Position numbers and translations under genes: made by a program
Shown: piece after piece, positions 22,110 through 34,760 of the stretch
Layout of the letters: every line of letters begins with the position of its first letter
Numbering within the stretch: the first letter of the stretch is position 1
Assembly (NCBI GenBank): GCA_963920665.1
Contig: OY987271.1
Location: 1,800,501-1,864,500 of the forward strand
Direction: 5' to 3'
DNA from: Straminergon stramineum
Lineage: Eukaryota; Streptophyta; Bryopsida; Hypnales; Calliergonaceae
Length of the DNA: 64,000 nucleotides
Notes under the pieces: model-generated
What the model saw: the letters and a program-made list of their open reading frames with translations, nothing else
What the model was told of the DNA's origin: nothing
The model's database searches: none

Positions 22110-23385
22110 ATGGCCCTATTTTTCAACTTTCATCAATTTATTTAAAATATTTTGTCCACTATGGATTTTGCATACTATTGTTATCAAGACGAACCAATAT
22201 GAAATAGTGATCAATGTTAATGGTGGGAGTTATCGTGGTCCAAAGGGATGTGGTTGACTAATGTCATCCATAGTAATTGCAAGAGAGCATGGAATGTTTG
22301 GAAATTTGTCATTGTGAATGAAATGATGATTTGCTATAAAGGCAAGTACTATCTAGTGTAGAAATACATGCCCTAAAAGCCCCCAAAATGGGGCTTGAAA
22401 GTGGGATGTTTCACAGATTTGATATCAAAATTTGTATGAAATTTTCAAGGCTATTTTGGTAAAAATCTCATAGTAGAGGAGGCTCAAGCACTACATGAAT
22501 TGGTTTGTGGAGAAGCGAGATTAGCTTAGAACACGATTTTGCACTTATTGTCTACAAACAAGGGCAAAGTCGCAGAGGGCATGTCATCACTATGGACTGT
22601 TTCTTTTCATCCATTGCATTACTCAAGGAATTATTGAGTAGAAAGATGTCTACTACAAGCACTATTTGGTGTAATCAAGTAGGCCTATCGGATGTTTTGA
22701 AAAATATAAAAGCCTTCAATAAACATGTGCAAGGATAATCGGAATGGCACATGCATGAGTCCCGACTATGAGTTCCATTTTATGGAAGGACAAAAAACTG
22801 GTCTTCATTATTTCTATACATGCCATGCCCATTCAATTTCTTTGGCCATTTCATATCCTGTATGTACCACAACTCAATGGATCAATTTGGGATTGAATAC
22901 AAACTTCGCCGGTGCACCACAAATATACTATGCACATGTAGGGTATTGATGTTGTAAACTAGTTGCAATGTTGTATGCTTCTTACACATGTCAAACCTGG
23001 TCTCATAAGTAGTGGCACTAGGATTTTTTCTTCCTTATAGATACAAGCATAGTGAATATGTGTTTGGATGAATGCAAAGAGTGTGAACCTCTCGCTATTC
23101 TATAACACTTTTGCAATTCTAGACTAAATTATATGAGACATTAGTTGGAAATATGCAAAAGAAGTGACGGCTACAATTTACAAATGTCCCCCATCAGAAG
23201 CGTGTATGCAATCTAACATTCACCAAATTTTGCAAATCTTATGTGATTTGCAAAAATGGTTCACCCCCTATGATAAGGCCAAAGATATATTGCCCATTAT
23301 GTGGCAATAATTTTATCTTCTTTCGCAAAGGGTGCTTCCAAATCTACCATACATCTCAATTGAGTACCCATACATGTTGAAAGTG
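22110..23385 (+). pseudogene. piggyBac-like transposase relic (DDE_Tnp_1_7 type)
   Basis: Several frames must be joined, so it is dead. In order: an N-terminal piece (KTNQYEIVINVNGGSYRGPK, about 22,190-22,250); VNEMMICYKGKYYLV then KPPKWGLKVGCF (about 22,310-22,410), where the usual first catalytic Asp (DEMM) is Asn; GHVITMDCFFSSIALLKELL (22,580-22,640) with the second Asp; EWHMHESR, then SSILWKDKKLVFIISIHA (about 22,745-22,830); VPQLNG, then TSPVHHKYTMHM and GIDVVN (about 22,865-22,955); and a Cys-rich tail, CPLCGNNFIFFRKGCFQIYH (about 23,293-23,352). The order and spacing fit piggyBac transposases (nuclear cut-and-paste at TTAA). Several in-frame stops, at least two frameshifts and a deletion after the N-terminal piece are visible. 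Confidence 0.8.
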
Positions 23386-23508
23386 AAATTTTCATGCCCT
23401 ACTTCATCAATTTTAGTTTGTTCTTCATTTTTTTGAAAGGCAATTGTGTTTTTTATTATTTAGGTGCAAATATGAATCATGTAAATGTAATTCAAGGGGA
23501 TTTTTTTT

Positions 23509-23750
23509 CCAAAATATGTTTTTGGACAACATATAAATAAATTAGAGGGTATAGCCACATTATGTGAATGTAGTTAGGGAAAAAAAAAATTAATTTTCAA
23601 CTCTCGCCAAAATGTTTTTTGGACACCATACGAATAAATTAGAAAGCAAAGATGTATTATGTGAATGTGCATGGTAATGAAATTATGTTTTACCCTTGCC
23701 AAATTTTTTGGAGACAATGCATCTACAAACTAGAGAACTTGAAAGCCCTC
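23509..23750 (+). repeat. Tandem repeat of about 95 bp, 2.4 units
   Basis: ccaaaatatgtttttggac (23,509), ccaaaatgttttttggac (23,607) and ccaaattttttggagac (23,699) begin successive units; 'aataaattagag/aataaattagaa' and 'ttatgtgaatgt' are shared inside. It lies just 3' of the piggyBac relic and may be its subterminal repeat region. Confidence 0.75.
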
Positions 23751-24895
23751 AACAAAAGGAAAAAAATTGGTAACTTTGTGCATCACTTGTTTCCTTGGTT
23801 GTTCTTTGTGTAGTTGGAACAACCCCACAGTAGGGCACCAATGGGCCTTGACACAACCAATGGGTGAGCCCAAGTTGAATTCCTAGCCTATGGCACGCTT
23901 GCTTAGGTAAAATTCATGGCTAGCCATATTGAGATTTGGAGAAGGCACTAGGAAATGAAGAGTCTTGAGCATGGTGCACTAAGCATTTCAAATGTGTGTC
24001 AAAAGTGTGTCAAATTTACCACAATCGATGCTCAAAGGTAGTTGAAATTGTCAAGTGCACTACAAAAAACCACTTTGACTTCAAATACTTATATCTTTCA
24101 ATCCATGTAGTCAAATGTTACAAAATTGGTATCACTTGTTCTTCTACAAGTTTCGTACATGATTCTATGGTTAAATTTCCAAACTAAATATTTTGTTGAA
24201 AATTTCAATGAATGTAATAGGAGGGTTAGTTTTAAGTGGTTTATGAGAGAAAATGGCCTTGTTCCTTTAGGGGTTAAAGAAGAGCAATGTCTACAACTAT
24301 GAAAAACTAGTTGAAAATAGGGCAAAAGTTGAGATGTGAAGTGAGAAGTTGCTAATGAATTAGAAATTGGAGTGAAGCAAGGCAAGATTGAAGTTGAATT
24401 GTAACCACTTACAAGAAGAGATGAAGTTTAGATTTGTCTAATCACGATTTAGAATTAACATTAAGAAACAAAGTAGTTCTTATCAAGGATTGATTACTGA
24501 ATCAAACCAAAACGAAAACTAAAAAAAAAAAAATCCTTCATTATAGAAAAAGTAATAGAATACACTAGATCGAATAGTTGACGATTGGTTCAATAGTTCT
24601 TTAATTAGTCAATTAAAAAGAAATTAGTATTCAGAATAGTCAACATATTGAAACCAAAAATAGCTTAAAGAGATAATAAATAAAAATTGAAGAATTTTAA
24701 AAAAAATACACAAACAAACAAAATAGATAGATTAGAATATTACTTCTACTATAAAACTTCTTTATTTTAGCAATGAGCAAAGAAAAGAAAACATTAGAAA
24801 CCAAAAAGATGGTGCGTGAAGGGACACTTAAAGTAATTTGGATCCAAGTGACAGTGGTTGACATGCCTATACTAGCAATCAACTCTGAGGTATGC
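23751..24895. other. No gene seen
   Basis: AT-rich. CACTACAAAAAACC at 24,059 looks like a CACTA terminus but has no partner in the window. Confidence 0.35.
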
Positions 24896-25240
24896 ATTTT
24901 AAAGTTATCATAATATTTTGCGAGTAGGTTTGGAATAGCACAAGGCCTTTGTTGTGGAAATGCTTTGAAAATAGTCTCCTATACCTTCAAATAACTCAAA
25001 TACTTCTAATATCCCTAAACCTATCTCCGAATTTTCCTTTTATCCAATACCTATTCTATAATTCCTAAAATAACCTAAAAACTATCATAGCTAGCTTTGA
25101 CCTAGTGTATTTTATATTTAGTCTCTTCAAATGTTTAGAAATTTTGCTATAAAGTAGATCAACTTATCAACTACTTACATGACAAATTTTAGCTCAATCC
25201 AAGGCATTTTCTAACTTCAATAGACATTTATTCACTACTG
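24896..25240 (+). mobile_element. Family 4 repeat, copy 1
   Basis: It shares with 34.35-34.76 kb: 'tttggaatagc...aggcctttgttgtgg', 'ctattctataatt', 'tagctttg' and 'agatcaact', in the same order. The class is unknown. Confidence 0.55.
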
Positions 25241-25394
25241 AATTTTGCTTAGTCACAATTTCTACCCATGGTTGTTATTTTTTTGCTTTGCTCATAGATC
25301 TCAATTCTATAAAAGCCAAGATTTTGAAACAAGTTAGAGTGTAAATGAATAAAGTTACCCTTCAAGTTTCATAAGCATATCACAAAAACTCAAG

Positions 25395-27190
25395 AATATT
25401 TGAAGCTTCCAAATACTCCCCTCTTGGTGTGAACCACCATATTGGTTCATCTTGTAAAATAATCGAAAATATAAATAAATTACTTGAATTTACAAGTTTC
25501 GAAGTGTTGGTACTCCGAATTAAGCCACAACCATCAATTAGAAAGTTTTCCATGAGATAGCCATGGGAACTTCAAGAAGTGAGGGCGAGATGCTAGAAAT
25601 TGTAATTAGGAGAAAATTAGGGAAAATTCTAGGGAGAAAATAGGGATTTAAAACTAAGAAGATATTAAGCAAGATTTGATAGAGTAACCAAATGAGGCCA
25701 ACGATAAAATAATGACAAAATGAAAACCAAAGACTACAAGTACGGAATGAAAATAAAAGTAAATTAAAAAAATAATAAATATGAAAAATACAAAAGATGT
25801 TAGTAAACTTAAAACTACTACTGAAACACTAAAATAGAGGTAGAAACACTAAATTAGGCAAAAAAAAATACTCCTTTAGGGGGTATTACAACAAATTAGC
25901 ATGGTCTATACTAAATTGGAGTAGTTTATACTAAACTAGCGCATTTACAGTAATTTAACACAATTTGCACTAATTTGGCACATTTTGCACCAAATTATCA
26001 GGGTTTACAATCAATTAGTGTAGGATGAATGTCGTTAGGCAAAATTAATTTATTAAGAAGTTGGTTATAGGAAAAATTAGGGTTTGAAGCCCTCTCTTTC
26101 AATTCTCTCTCAACTTTTTGTGCATGTGTTTTTAGAGCAACTTTGTAATTATGAGCATTTTTTAAACATGAAAAGCTAGAAACTAAGATGAGCAAACCAA
26201 GGTAGGACAATTTTTTGAGGAGGTTAGTATTTTTTGGGGAAAAAATGGTGAAGGATTGATGGGATTGAGAGCACATGGGAAATGGAGTAGAGATAATTAG
26301 TTTGTTTTTTTTTAAATGGAGGGGACTATCAACTTTAGCAATCGATTGTAGAAGATTGAAAATGCAGAATGGGCTGAATTTTTGGGAGGATGGAGAGGGG
26401 AAGGTCATCTTTCCAATAAAACAAGTGATGATTGATTCTAACAAGGACAAGGGTGAGGCGGTTGATTTTGTGCAAAGGGGTCAACTATCTCCACCATGGA
26501 AGATTGACAAGTTTGGCAAACGACTATGGAAGTTTGGCTAGGTGGATTAACCTAAATTTTTGGAAAAAAAAAAGATGAAGAAGTTAGCTTTTCAATAAGA
26601 CAAAGTTTGACCAATTTGGAGCAAGGACAAAGCAAGAGTGAAAAATTTAGTGTAACAAGGTGAGTTGTCCATTTGGTGGTGAATTGTTTGGGTATTTCAT
26701 TTTTTCTTAAGCTTCCAATTAAATCTAAATGTAATGCTAATGACAATATGATTTTGTCTTATATATCTTGAATGAGTGGTTCAATGGCCATGCATGGAAT
26801 TTTCTAGTGGGATGTGAATGTCTAGAGAAGATGCATGAAGTTTGAAGTAGATTTTTCAGGATTTTAGGGCAAACGTGAAAGCGCTACTCAATTGGGGGTA
26901 AAATTAGGGTTAGAATGTGAATGATGAAATGGAAGAAAAAAAGGTTAATTGGCCTAATAGGAATGTGTATTAGGGGTTGGATCTATAGAATTAGGGAGGT
27001 GCATGGCGTCAATTTAGGAAGTGAATTAGGATTTTGGGTGGTTTTGGTGGATGGAAATTTAATTTCAAGACACCAATTTGACCCATTTACTGCTCCAATG
27101 GCCAATTTTAGGCAAAGTAAGACCTATGGGGTTGCCATAACCTCGTAGAGCAACAATGCTAGATTATGAGCAGGAAACAACAAGCATTGA
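25395..27190 (+). mobile_element. Family 3 repeat, copy 1
   Basis: It aligns with 28.69-30.50 kb: 'atattggttca', 'aagccacaaccatcaatta', 'gatgctagaaa', 'gagtaaccaaat', the 20-bp array, the CT-rich leader (ccctctctttcaattctc at 26,090) and 'gaatttttgggaggatggag'. It looks like an LTR: an AT-rich U3 with an array, then a CT-rich leader. No pol sequence is seen. The ORFs on both strands at 25,998-26,541 are not conserved in frame in copy 2. Confidence 0.6.
25869..26028 (+). repeat. 20-bp-period AT-rich array, about eight units (copy 1)
   Basis: Units of exactly 20 bp, for example tactaaattggagtagttta (25,909), tactaaactagcgcatttac (25,929) and actaatttggcacattttgc (25,969). The core is acTAAattAg. 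No indel breaks the register. Confidence 0.8.
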
Positions 27191-28470
27191 GTAACGAGTG
27201 ATTTAATTTGAGCGCTCATTGTGAGGATTTTTACTAAAAATAGACATGTCAAAGTCATAAAAGGCTTGTTAAACCTATAAATAGTAATGTCAAAAACCTA
27301 AAATAGTAAAAATTTCAAAAATTTGTTCAAAGTTTTTAGTCAAAATAATCAATTTTGCAGTCAAATGTTACATGAACGAGCATTAATGAAGGAATAGCAT
27401 TTCCCATAACTAGATGATTTCACAACCATAGATTTGATGTACGAATGAACTTCATCCATATCATTATCCATTCATCATCCATTCATCATTCATAAAAAAA
27501 AAACTTTATTTTCACATTGCTAAACAAGTCCTATAAAAATTGTTTCTTTTCCCTCTAAAAACAAGAATCTACAAAAACTATTAAAATTTGCATTGCTAAC
27601 TTGAAAACTTTGTTAATTATTTTGAGGTTAATTTAGTACTCCTTGCAAATAAAAAGCTCCTTAAAGGATCATTTGGAAATATGAAACAATCAACCATACA
27701 ATGTTGTTTGGTTGTGGTTAAGTCCTCAAAGAAGCACTTTGAAGATTCATTTGTAGAATTGTAACACTTCATCATAAGTTGTTGTTTGACGAAATTCAAT
27801 TTTTTTGTATTTTTTTATGTTTATAATTTTACAAATAATTTGAGTGATCCTTGGGGTGCTATAAACTATTTCCATCTTAAATTAAATAATTAGGATTTAA
27901 AGATATGTGGCGACTACTCCAATGGACCATTCAATATCCACCTCAAAATATAAGTAGCTTTACTATCTGCTACAAAACAGATGCAGACATCTTATAGATT
28001 GCTACCTACAAGAAGTAGCTTCACTTCATTAAAACTCAAACTTGGTGCATATATATACTTGTCATCTTGAAATTTTGCCTTGCAAATAAACTTAAAGATA
28101 TAAAACAACATTTGAAGGTTGTCCAGGGAACTTCTGAAAACCTTCTATCGGATGCCCAAGGAACTTGCGCAAGCCTAGGGATTGAATTATGGAGTCATGA
28201 AGAAGATGCCAATTGGATGTCAATGCATGGTGAATTAGAATAGTAGTAAACTTGTAATTGTTATTTGAAAGGTGTAATATAGATAAATTGTGTGCTAGAA
28301 TTATTGGTAGGGGTGTAATTAAACCTATTTGAAGGTGATAATTGTCAATTTTTAGTGGTTTTTGTCAATGCATGTGAATTTGGTGAGTTTTGATGAATGA
28401 GTGTACTATAATTAATTTTTAGGACTCTAATTGTCTCATTTTGGGATCCAATTTGGAGATTTTTATAAGG
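27191..28470. other. AT-rich spacer, no gene seen
   Basis: Contains tandem catccattcatcatt-like runs at 27.45-27.50 kb. It probably interrupts or separates two family-3 copies. Confidence 0.35.
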
Positions 28471-29135
28471 ATACTGGTCTAGGAGGTTGCTCAAACCTCT
28501 TAGAATATGTATTAGGAGGATGTGGTGATTTTAGGACACACAATTGGATAATTTAAGGTTGTTGCCTCTCTTTCACATGTCTCATTTTATTAAAATTTAT
28601 TAAAAAACATTGTGGAGTCTATTGTTTGGAGGCATCTAGGGTCCATACACTCCCTGTCGATCAACTCTAGGGGATTTCTTCACCTTGTGGTAGAAAAGCC
28701 TCATATAGTGTAAATCATCATATTGGTTCACTATTTTAAAACCCCCAAATATAAACATTAAGCATGAATTTACAAATCCGAAGGTGTTAGTACTCTAGAT
28801 TAAGCCATAACCATCAATTAGGGAGTTTTCTGCTAAATAGCAATGAAAACTGCATGAGGTTAGGGCAAGATGCTAGAAAATGCAATTAGGAGGAATTTAG
28901 GGGAAATTCTAGGGAAAAAATAGAGAGTTAAAACTAAAAAGAGGTTAAGCAAGATTTGGTAGAGTAACCAAATTTGGCTAATGGTAAAATGATGAGAAAA
29001 TGAAAACAAAAAATGAAAAATGAAAATGAAAACAAAACACTAGAAGTAGGAAATGAAACTAAAAGTAAATTAAAAACCACAAAAATAAGAAATAAGAAAA
29101 AACACAAAAGAAATTAGTTAAACTAAAACTATGAT

Positions 29136-29295
29136 TAAAACACTAGTGTAGTGGATAAAACACTAAAATAGTGCTAGAAACACTACAATAGGATTTTACA
29201 GTAAGTTAGAGGGTTTTACAATAATTTAGGGGGTGGAACACTAAAATAGAGCAATTTACACTAAATTAGCGGATTAGTAGTGAATTAGTATAGGA
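29136..29295 (+). repeat. 20-bp-period AT-rich array, eight units (copy 2)
   Basis: Units start at 29,136, 29,156, 29,176 and so on to 29,276, each exactly 20 bp (for example ttacactaaattagcggatt at 29,256). Confidence 0.85.
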
Positions 29296-30534
29296 TGAAA
29301 GTAGTTTAAAAAATTAATTCGTTAGAAAGTGGATATAGGCAAAATTAAGGTTTGAAGCCCTCTCTCTCTCAACTCTCTCAACTCTCTCTCAATTTTCCCA
29401 ACTTTGTGTGCATGTATGTTGGAGAGCATTTTGGGTGATAATGGACGTTTTTAAAGCATGAGGAGCTAGAGACTAAGAGGAGGGAACCAAGGTAGGACAA
29501 TTTGTCAAGTAGGTCACTATTTTTTGAGAAAAAATGGTGAAGGAATGATGAGAGTGAGGTCAGATGGGAATTGGAGTGGAGAGAATTAGGGGTTTTTTGA
29601 AATGGGAGGGGACTGCCAACTTTGGTGACTGATTGCGGAAGATCAGGAGAGCGAAATGGGCTGAATTTTTGGGAGGATGGAGAGGGGAAAGTCAGCTTTC
29701 CAACAAGACAAGTCTCGACCGATTCTGAGGAAGAATGAGGACAAAGCGGCCAATTTAGTGCGAAGAGGTCAAGCTGCCTCCGCCACGGAAGACCGACGAC
29801 TTTGGCGAGCGACTGTGGGAGTTAAGAAAAGAGGATCAATGTGAATTTTAGTTAGGAAAAATATGGGTAAGTCAGCTTTCCAAAGAGACAAGTCTCGCCC
29901 AATTTGGAGTAGGAACGAAGCTAGGGCGATCATTTTAGTGGGATAAGGTCTGTTGCCCATCTAGCGGCAGTTTATTTGGGGTATTTCATCTTTTTTTTCT
30001 TGTGATTTAGCTGAATCTAAATGTAATGTTAATTACAATATGATCTTTTCTTATCAATCTTGAAGCAATAGTTCAATGGCCTTGCATGCAATGTTCTTGT
30101 AGGGTGTGAATGTTTAGAGGGTATATGAGGATTTTTTAGGGTTTTAGGGCAAGAACAAAAGAGCTGCCCAAATTGGGGGTAAAATTAAGGTTAGGATATG
30201 GATTAGGAAATTGAAGGAAAAAACTAATTGGCCTAAAAGGAATGTGTGAATATGTTAGGGATGGAATCTATGGAATTAGGGAAGTGTTTGGCATCAATTT
30301 TGGAAGTTAGTTAGAAATTGGGGTAGTTGTGGTGTGCTGGGATATATTTTCAGAACACCAAATTGACCCATTTGGTGCCCCAAGGGCTAATTTTAGGCAA
30401 AATTAGGCCCAGAAGGTTGCCCTAACCTTCCAAAGTAGGTACTAGGATCATTGGAGGATTTTAGGGTGCATATTAGGGTGGTATAAAGGTGTTGCCTTCA
30501 TTTCACTTAGAATAGTTTAATGTTAAAAATTGAT

Positions 30535-30561
30535 AAAAAAAAAAAAAAAAAAAAAAAAAAA
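30535..30561 (+). repeat. Poly(A) run of 27
   Basis: An uninterrupted A run inside the 3' part of family 3 copy 2. It could be slippage or an old retroposition tail. Confidence 0.95.
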
Positions 30562-30664
30562 GCATTTAGGAATTCATTGCTTGGAAGGCAATTTAGGTAG
30601 AGGTTCCATACACTCCCCGCCAGCCAATTCTAGGGGGTTTCTTTGCCTTACAGTGAAAAAGCCT

Positions 30665-31650
30665 CATATATAGGGTCAAGTCAAACCATTAGGACAAAAA
30701 TTTAGGTCAAGTGTGAATCAAGAATCCCATAGTAAAAGTTTAGAGGTTTCTAAAAACATAAAGTACATAGAAATTAGAGTTTAAACAAGAAAGATATAGG
30801 CAGATGAAGTTTAGGTGTTATGATGGATGAAACTTAAAAAGTTCATTCAAAAAGAATAAGATAGGAAATTCAGAAAGTAAACAATTCCTAAAAGCTTAAG
30901 CAAATTCAAAATTTAGTTTCAAATTGTAAAGCGCTAAAATATAGTAGATGAAGCTTGAAGTATTGATAAGCAATCAAACTTCAAACATGTATGACTTTTA
31001 CTTACAAAGTTCAATTTGTAAATGCATTATTATTTTAGGAATCTAGAGTTATCACCTACTAATAAAAAATACTAAAAATTCAAAAGTAATAAATTGCTAG
31101 AAATAGCACAAAGTCATAGAATCAAAGAGAATTAGACTAAGGACTTAGGAGGTCAATCAAAAGAAGAATGTAGAATGAAAAACTTTTAGAAGAAGTCCAG
31201 AGGAATTCAACTACAGTCTAAACTTTAGAAAAGGTCCAAAAATCTAGAAGTTATATTAGGCTAAATTTTCAAAAGAAAAATGGATGAAAGTGGTAGAAAA
31301 TCTTCATCCAAGGCAAAATTGAGGAATTGGTAAGTAGATTTTAATCTTAGTAATAAGTCCAAATTTCAAGTCAAATTGTAATTAAGTTGTAGGAGAAGCA
31401 TATGGATGAAGTTTCATAGCCCTTTCAAAAGTTAAATTTTATTTAGCCATAACTTTTACTAGGAAAGTCAGACCCTTTTTAAATTTTGTGTTTTCAGAAT
31501 TTTCATGAAATTCTTAACAATTTCGGATTGTTATATTTAGATTGTCATCACCTTCTTTAGGAGACCACAACGGCCTAATTAATTTGAGTATTTGACCATT
31601 TATATCATTTCTTGCAATTTCATTAGGTTTTCTTGGTTTTCTCTTGCAAG
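30665..31650 (+). mobile_element. Family 2 repeat, copy 3
   Basis: It shares 'caaaccattaggac', 'ggtttctaaaaac', 'gatgaagcttgaagtattgat' and 'cataacttttactaggaaag' with 51.3-52.3 kb in the same order, over about 1 kb. Confidence 0.65.
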
Positions 31651-34349
31651 TTTGTGGTTTTTAGGACTAAAAAAGATCCTTTGCTTGGAAGGCACAATAG
31701 ACAATACCTAGGTACAAAAAACATAAACAAAACAAGAACATGATTGTACTAGTGTATATACCAAGGATGGATAAATAAACGTTTACACTCGAATAAATAT
31801 CATTGTCTATATTATCTTTTGTAGCCTTCACATTGAAATATTACAAAATCTATAGGTAATAAAGAGCTTCTCCTAAGGCAAAAAATGATACTATCTCAAT
31901 ATTGATTACAACTAATGTTTCAACATAAAAAGCAAAGACCAAAACTTAGTGGACTAATCATGTACTTCAACAACTTACACCACAATATGATTAAAGTTTT
32001 CAAAATTCAAATTTATAGGATTGTAATGCTAGTATAAATTTGAAAATTCACAAAATATAAAAGAAAGTGCAATGGTGACAAACTTACAAACCCAAGCGGT
32101 TTGAAGTGACCTTCATTAGATTGTCAATATCTTTGTCACTCGATGAAATTTAACGTTTTCACTTCAACTGAATTGATTCAATCTTTAAAGGCAAGTCAAT
32201 CAATGGAATAAGAATGTGCGAGAAAATTTTTGTATCAAACTCTAGTGCAATGAAGTGTTAATTACTCTTTTGACAAGCATGGATGCTAAATCCTATAGTA
32301 AAAAAATATATTTTATAAGGCATAAATGATACATGCAACTATAAATTATATATAAACATTAATTGAAATTACATAGCAACTAAAAACCTACATTGCAAAA
32401 AAATGCACTATAACTATACAACTAAAAGTTCCAACATATGGAAGTAATGCAATCTAGCACTACATCATCAAGTCTCGAAAAACTCTTGATTAAAACTTGT
32501 AAGAAGAAAGGATCCTTTTCACATGATTCATACCACAAGAAGTCATCTTTTATTAGTTGACTAGTAGCAATTGTAAAATTATGAAATAATCCTTCTCCTA
32601 GAATAATTTTACAAAAATTTAATCTATAATATATAATATTTAATTCACAATAGATGCTACAGATTACAAGTTTGAATTAGACAATACAACTAACAACAAC
32701 ATTTCCAGCCATTACATGAAGGTTTTCAAAATGGTTTAATTCTGAAATGATTTTCACATAATGAATGTTAAATTAGTTTCAAATATTCGCTTAGTCATTT
32801 AGGGACCATATTGAATAGGATTGCTCATGGTCAATGACTGACCAAAATGAACAAAATTATTCACATATATCAAAATTAAAGAAGGATGGTATATGGATCT
32901 AGATTCTTACTAAATATATCCAAAGTCAATTCATTGAGCTCTTAATTTTCTCCATGGAAAATGTGAATTGAATTGGTATCCCTTGAAATATAACCCAAAT
33001 ATAAAAAACAATTTCAAAGCGTTTTGTTTATATATGCACACAAAATATTAAAATAAATACAAACCAAAAAACATTTAAGACATTGAAAATATTAATTCAA
33101 AATACATCTTCATCATGCAGTTTATCTCTTTGTGAGAAATCATTTGTAATTCATTTACACCCTACTGGTTGGTATGTATTTTAAATCTATGTAACTTAGC
33201 ATCTTTATTTGTTGAATGTCGAATCTTTAAATTATTCGGCAAAAAAAACATCATAATGCCATCATCTTGAAGTAAAGGATTGCAAACTTAAAGATGTATT
33301 TTATGAATTCATCTTTGTAAATGTTATAGTACGGAATGCTAAAAAAGGGATGAAAAATATTAAGGACAAACAAACCATTAAGTATATCTCTAATTATCAA
33401 GTCAAAATATACTTCATGCTTGATCACGCTACCAAGGTAATGAAAATGTCTTTTGTTCACATATATAAGATTAATAAAAAAAATAAAAAAATAAAAAAAT
33501 AAAAATGATCAAAAATTTAGAGAAAAATTAATGAATAAAACACTAACAACAAACATAAAACAAAATTCAGTGTTACTCTGACATTTTTAGCAAAGTCTAA
33601 AATGTGAACTTATTGTTGGAATTGCGTAAAGATTTCACTACATGTTTGATAGCATCTCGATTCAAGTACTAGAAAATTAGTGTACTTACGTTACTGTCAA
33701 CAATTTTAGAGCAAAAGGAATTAATTACTTACTATTGAAAATGAACAAAAAAACCTCTGGTGGTATGAGTGAAATGTCAAAAGCATTCTTAGACTTTGAA
33801 GAGCAAATGGAAAATGTAGTACTTCAACATATTAAAGAAGATTTTGTAACTTTTGCAAGGACTTTATTCTTAAGTAGTTTTTTCTCAACCTCCTTCTTCT
33901 TCATTATCAAGTCAAAAGTTGATTGGGTAACTTCCTCTTCTTCTTCTTCTACGAAAGACAAATCCTCAACTACAACCTTGAAAACTACAACTTCATCTTT
34001 TGCATGTTGTTCTTCCATTAATGCATATATTCTTTTTGCATTCAATGTATGAAGGGCAATCCACAAGCTCCAATAGAGAAAAACCATGAATTTGAATCGT
34101 AATGAAAAAATAAAAATGATTTTTTCTTCAATCCAAGTTTTAAGAAGTTTTAATATTGTACGTTTTCTAAATTCTTTCTTTAGTAGCTAGTTCATAATAG
34201 AAGTACTTAAAAATGAATTCAAAAAAATAGATTAAACAACACAAAGTAAATTTAATAAATATCATATTACATAATAATAAAGAGAACATCTAAAATCACT
34301 TCATACTACTATAATCACCATTATATATAAGAATTTAATGTTCAATTTT
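31651..34349. other. No gene seen
   Basis: Very AT-rich. Opposed ORFs around 33,735-34,087 come from a (CTT)n tract and are compositional. A homopolymer-rich (aaaaaat)n run lies at 33,477-33,510. Confidence 0.35.
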
Positions 34350-34760
34350 TTTAAACTAGAAAATATAAATAAATTGTTACAAAGTTTTGCAAATGTGTTT
34401 GGAATAGCTCGAGGCCTTTGTTGTGGTAATGCTCTATATATAACTATGATACCTCTAAATACCCTAAATATCTATAAATCTATCCTCAAAACCTTTTTTT
34501 TCCCGAAATCCTATCCTATAATTCTCTCAATACCCTAGAAACTGCCATACTTAGCTTTGGTCTATTATAAAACACAGACAATAGCTCTAAACAGTTTGAA
34601 ACTTTTTTATAATCTAGATCAACTGTTTAAACGTTTACAAATCAAATTTCAACTTAATTTAAGATATTGTCCAACTTTGGTGGACGTTTTACTAATATTG
34701 ACTTTCCAACCCTTCATTACTTTCATAGCCGATTGTATTTTATATATAACTCATATATTT
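34350..34760 (+). mobile_element. Family 4 repeat, copy 2
   Basis: Diverged copy of 24,896-25,240, same orientation (tttggaatagctcgaggcc at 34,399). Confidence 0.55.

Larger units (their letters stand above)
28471..30670 (+). mobile_element. Family 3 repeat, copy 2, with flanking direct repeats
   Basis: The 28.69-30.50 kb body matches copy 1. The ends at 28.48-28.72 and 30.44-30.67 kb are direct repeats of each other ('ggttgcc/ggttgct...', 'tccatacactccc...', 'gaaaaagcctcatata'). The CT-rich leader is at about 29,357-29,400. No coding sequence is recognised. Confidence 0.6.

Noticed and set aside
24059..24072. CACTACAAAAAACC as a CACTA transposon end
   Set aside because: No inverted partner or subterminal repeats were found in the window.
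25998..26541. Overlapping ORFs of 150 and 88 codons on opposite strands
   Set aside because: They lie inside a family-3 repeat and are not kept open in the copy at 29.3 kb.
33735..34087. Opposed ORFs of 105 and 87 codons
   Set aside because: Both depend on a (CTT)n/(GAA)n tract, giving poly-Ser or poly-Glu. No domain is recognised.
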